A stretch of 64,000 nt of DNA from NCBI RefSeq assembly GCF_003576645.1, contig NC_044922.1, forward strand, positions 15,525,457 to 15,589,456, written 5' to 3'. The notes under the pieces are model-generated. The model made no database searches. It saw nothing but the letters and a program-made list of their open reading frames with translations, and was not told the origin of the DNA. Both the position numbers and the translations under genes were made by a program. Source of the DNA: Ipomoea triloba. Lineage: Eukaryota; Streptophyta; Magnoliopsida; Solanales; Convolvulaceae. Below are positions 60,597 through 64,000 of this stretch, piece by piece (the stretch's first letter is position 1; each line of letters begins with the position of its first letter).

Positions 60597-60895
60597 NNNN
60601 NNNNNNNNNNNNNNNNNNNNNNNNNNNNNNNNNNNNNNNNNNNNNNNNNNNNNNNNNNNNNNNNNNNNNNNNNNNNNNNNNNNNNNNNNNNNNNNNNNNN
60701 NNNNNNNNNNNNNNNNNNNNNNNNNNNNNNNNNNNNNNNNNNNNNNNNNNNNNNNNNNNNNNNNNNNNNNNNNNNNNNNNNNNNNNNNNNNNNNNNNNNN
60801 NNNNNNNNNNNNNNNNNNNNNNNNNNNNNNNNNNNNNNNNNNNNNNNNNNNNNNNNNNNNNNNNNNNNNNNNNNNNNNCCCCCCCCCCCCCCCCC
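60580..60895. repeat. Poly-C run with assembly gap
   Basis: C only from about 60577 to 60596, N 60597-60878, C only 60879-60895. Real homopolymers of this size are unlikely. It probably marks a read-quality artefact or a collapsed low-complexity region. Confidence 0.85.
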
Positions 60896-60900
60896 AAAAA

Positions 60901-61300
60901 AAAATTACTCATTTTATTTTATAATTGATTATCATAAATTGTTTAATGTTATCATGAATAATAAAGAGGCACACAATATTCAAATACAAATTAAAATAAA
61001 ATAAAATAGAATGAAATCAATACACTAATAATACATGCATTAGTGAATGAGTATTACAAGGTGATTTTAGTAAAAGAATATATTATGATTCTTTATTTAA
61101 AAAAAGTTACTGTAATGATGAAGAGGCTATAGGGCATCCATATATATTGGCCTATTAACCTAAACAATAAGTTTAAACGAACAAGCCTCACCTTTTTTTT
61201 TTTTGAGAGTACTATTCATCCTATTACATGTAATATCTGTTCATATATACTTTCTCAACCTACTGTGAAGCCCAACGAGTTAATATCGCCCCACCTCACC
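60901..61300. other. Intergenic, no gene seen
   Basis: AT-rich, with a T run and GAGAG at 61193-61208 that resembles a LINE tail on the minus strand. No target duplication was found. Confidence 0.45.
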
Positions 61301-61302
61301 TC

Positions 61303-61436
61303 GTGTTAATTAAAAAAAGAATCTATTTATTAATTAAATATGAATTATATATTGTTACATCATATGATGTATTAATTAAATATGAATTATATATTGTTAC
61401 ATCATATGATGAAAATTTTTTATCCTTGTTCAGGAA

Positions 61437-61495
<59 letters not shown>

Positions 61496-61529
61496 TGTAT
61501 GTATGTATGTATGTATGTATGTATGTATG

Positions 61530-61563
<34 letters not shown>

Positions 61564-61640
61564 TGTATGTATGTATGTATGTATGTATGTATGTATGTAT
61601 GTATGTATGTATGTATGTATTGCTTGAGTTGTACTAAATA
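61303..61640 (+). repeat. Tandem duplication and (TATG)n microsatellite
   Basis: TTAATTAAATATGAATTATA plus ATTGTTACATCATATGATG occurs twice in tandem (about 61331-61410). After a short spacer come (TA)n at 61438-61468 and a long (TATG)n array at 61467-61620, interrupted once near 61530. Confidence 0.9.
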
Positions 61641-63159
61641 TTGTCAATATTGGTTTTAAAATACTTAATACAACCCGTGATAGTATATAATTATATCTTA
61701 TACAAAAAACATTGGTATCAATTTATGCCTTAGAAGAAATTGTATATTTATGAAATTATCTTTAATAAAAAAAAAGTTGGGATCTGGGTGACTGGGTCCT
61801 AATACATACACGAGATCTGCCTTTCAAATTTGGGCTGGCAGGATTTTATAATTTTGAGTTGGGCACTATTATTTCAAGAATTATAATCCATTTCTCCCTT
61901 TGAGCTACAGGTATGAACCGGACCATATATACTGGAATCAGGTTTTCGACTTTATGTCCTGGGACACATTTTCATAAGTTTTTCATTGCTTGAAGTTACC
62001 ACGTGCAAGATTTATATTTTACCAAAAATTAAAAAGAAGATATGAATTTAGTTTTGTTATGATATTAGTGTAAGGCAGATTTCGCATTTTGTTATGATAT
62101 TAGTGTAAGGACTAAGGAGCAATAAAGGACCTTAAGTTTAGCTTTAAATTTATAAAAAATGAGTTATTTTTTAGAAAGCATTTTTAATTTCAGTTGGTTA
62201 CATTTTAACAGATTGTCTTGGTGTATTTCGTTTATTTTCCATAAAATGAGCATAATAATTGTATAATTAAACATTTTAATTGTTTTGTTTAAAATATAAC
62301 AACATTGACTCATGATCAAATTAGTCCACCATTTCTCTTTCCCATGAATTCGTGTTGACAGATCTGGACCATTGAATGATTGAGATCAATGTCTTAGATT
62401 TTACTTTGTGCACTTCACTTGCACAGTTGGCGAAACTAGTGCACAGTTGGTGAAATCTAATCCATTGATCTCAATCATTCAATGGCCCAGATCTGTCTAC
62501 ACAGACTCATGGGAAAGAGTGGACTCACATGAACAATGACCTAACAACATTTATAATAATAATATAAATAGTGGTGGTGGTGGTGAAGGTGGTGTGGTGG
62601 TACGGTGGCGGTGGCGATAGTAGACTCTACTCAAACTAATACTTCAATATTGTGCTAATTTTTCGTCTGTTTAGAATGATTGGACAAAATTTCATCCAAT
62701 CCGCACGTGTTTATCTCTTTAAAAATATACAAGTTTTGATTATTTAATCATAATGAATTAATGATTGACTTTTATTTTTAATGATTGTTGAATTTTTTTT
62801 TATTGACTCCTATTCCTTGATATCATTATCCAAGTAATAAGCTTTTACAAATTTATGTTGTGTATCTTCTTCCCATCATATCAGTTGATGCCTCTGCTAA
62901 CCCCATCCCTAAAAGGATGGAACTTGCAAAACGATGTTGCTACACAAGTAAATTTATTTTATTTTGTTGTTGCTTATATGCAATGTAAACTTGTAAAATA
63001 CAAAAAAGACTGTGGCATGCAACTCTTTTTTGAAAATTATGAGTATTCCAAGAATGTAAATAAAACAGTAAAAAAAATTACAAATTTAATAATATGAAAG
63101 TAAAACTCACTTTTAAAAGTGAGAGAGTACCGAAGGATAATGTTAGCCTAACCGGAAAC
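61641..63159. other. Intergenic with a foldback repeat
   Basis: 62323-62525 forms two arms of about 80 bp (CCATTGAATGATTGAGATCA and its complement, GACAGATCTGG) around a short loop containing GTGCACAGTTGG-type words, a foldback MITE without a clear target duplication. 62571-62615 is a (GGT)n-like tract. No gene. Confidence 0.55.
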
Positions 63160-63567
63160 CATACCTGTTGAATTTTGCAGGTTTGTTTGGGGAATGAGCC
63201 AAAATATTACATTAGTTACAACAGTGTTTCCTTGACTTCTCTACTGCTGATTACATAAATTACAACAACATATATTACTACTACACTCTAATGTACAACA
63301 ACGTTCACAGTGGTGTCTCTGACCCTCCAAGAGTCCTGGTGGCTTGGGATTTTCCTATTGCTCGTTCAAATGTCTGAAAGAAAGGTTAACTAATAACTCA
63401 AACTACACAGCTAAACCAATTCCCATTCATTATTTGTCAGGAATTCTCCTATTTGACCATAATTATTGCTGATGTATCAGTATCATGCAATGTGATTTTG
63501 AAGAGGTTTGGTGGTTCTTCCATGGCGATGAAGAAAAACCCAGGAGAGAGACGACGAAACAGAACAC
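63160..63567 (-). other. Probable 3' UTR of the ABCG-like gene
   Basis: This stretch lies directly downstream (minus strand) of the terminal exon and is less repetitive than its neighbours. A TTTCTTTCAG-like acceptor near 63380 precedes an open stretch (TFERAIGKSQATRTLGGSE), so alternative 3' splicing is possible. Assignment is by position only. Confidence 0.35.
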
Positions 63568-63724
63568 TTATTTTTTCTGGAAGGTGATCAGACAGAAGAA
63601 GGCTAGGCCACGGCTAAGTATGCCTGCAATAATGAGGTATCCCAGACAAGGATACCAGTCTTCAAGACGATAGCCTCTTTGTTTTAAGGAGCCACATCTT
63701 GTGATCAGCCACACTCCATAGTAC
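63568..63724 (-). CDS. Last coding exon of an ABCG-type transporter (partial gene)
   Basis: After a TTTACGGTGTCAG acceptor the exon reads YYGVWLITRCGSLKQRGY, then a short linker and the hydrophobic segment PCLGYLIIAGILSRGLAFFC, ending LITFQKK and TAA at 63568. The first base completes a split codon, probably arginine. The RYYGVWLITRC phrase, last membrane helix and F-QKK terminus resemble the C-termini of plant ABCG half-transporters of the ABCG24/28 group (membrane export, substrates mostly unknown). Only 52 codons are in the window; the ATPase domain and other helices lie beyond 64000. Confidence 0.6.
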
Positions 63725-63785
63725 CTGACACCGTAAAGAAAGATGAGAAAATAAGCCACCTACCATATGAGTCAACCAGTACACC

Positions 63786-63880
63786 TGTTGAGCGTATAAT
63801 ATATAAAATATGAATAATGTGTAGTTTTGCACTTTTACGGTCAGTTTAAACATTTAGTTGAGACAGTTTGGTATCAGAGC
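63786..63880 (+). mobile_element. TRIM-like mini-LTR with primer-binding site, intronic
   Basis: An 80 bp TG...CA block (TGTTGAGCGTATAATATA to TTGAGACA) is followed by TTTGGTATCAGAGC, an exact initiator-Met tRNA primer-binding site. It lies about 60 bp upstream (minus strand) of the terminal ABCG-like exon, i.e. in the preceding intron and antisense to it. Confidence 0.7.
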
Positions 63881-64000
63881 AGCGAATTAGGACAATAGTT
63901 TAAGTATTATGATTGTTCCTTTTCATGTTTGATCTGATACCTCATCGGCTGTGGTAGGGAGGCAGGTATTCATCTTCGGGGGGGGGGGGGGGGGATGGTT
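63881..64000. other. Window edge, poly-G run
   Basis: Internal TRIM or intron sequence; a 17-G run lies at 63978-63994. No exon is recognised. Confidence 0.5.

Overview
This is nuclear DNA of a flowering plant, most likely a eudicot. The evidence is AT-rich intergenic sequence, spliced genes with GT-AG introns, a BEL1-like homeodomain gene, plant-type LINEs with an RNase H tail, Tourist and Stowaway MITEs, a CACTA element with the plant-typical CACTACAAGAAAA end, and Helitron termini. Genus cannot be fixed from the sequence. Three runs of N (37355-37650, 39543-40168, 60597-60878) are assembly gaps inside (TA)n or poly-C.

Two host genes are supported. (1) A complete BEL1-like (TALE) homeobox transcription factor lies on the minus strand. 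Its four coding exons run between 30650 and 27529 (774 codons), and it has a 5' UTR exon near 32030-32340 and a 1.3 kb 5' UTR intron. (2) At the right edge, on the minus strand, is the last coding exon (63724-63568) of what looks like an ABCG half-transporter of the ABCG24/28 type; the rest lies outside the window. A few exon-like fragments (12.7-13.2 kb, 17.5-17.8 kb, 46.5-47.0 kb) are probably captured or relic gene pieces and are not recognised.

Most of the rest is a palimpsest of mobile DNA. 1-20 kb: a Tourist-like MITE; a small Helitron-like element (2738-13956) split first by a 2.8 kb CACTA element (TSD TAA) and again by a 7.9 kb minus-strand Helitron (5825-13687) that carries further MITEs, another Helitron and exon fragments; then a 2.9 kb long-TIR Mutator-like element (14220-17094) that received a truncated LINE, which in turn holds a MITE and a SINE. 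20-26 kb: an almost full-length but dead L1-type LINE. 27-32 kb: the BEL1-like gene. 33-64 kb: foldback Mutator-like MITEs, SINEs, Stowaway copies, nested Tourist elements, TA microsatellites, a duplicated 0.6 kb block beside two gaps, and TRIM-like mini-LTRs, two of which sit in introns of the two real genes.

The most informative signals are historical. Paralogous empty sites inside the window allow single-nucleotide reconstruction of several insertions. There is also a recurrent class of very short (14-32 nt) poly-A retroposon stubs flanked by 12-17 bp duplications. I found no convincing undescribed functional system; the best candidates for novelty are non-autonomous element families with dense internal motif arrays (2754-5596, 40300-40945, and the foldback family).
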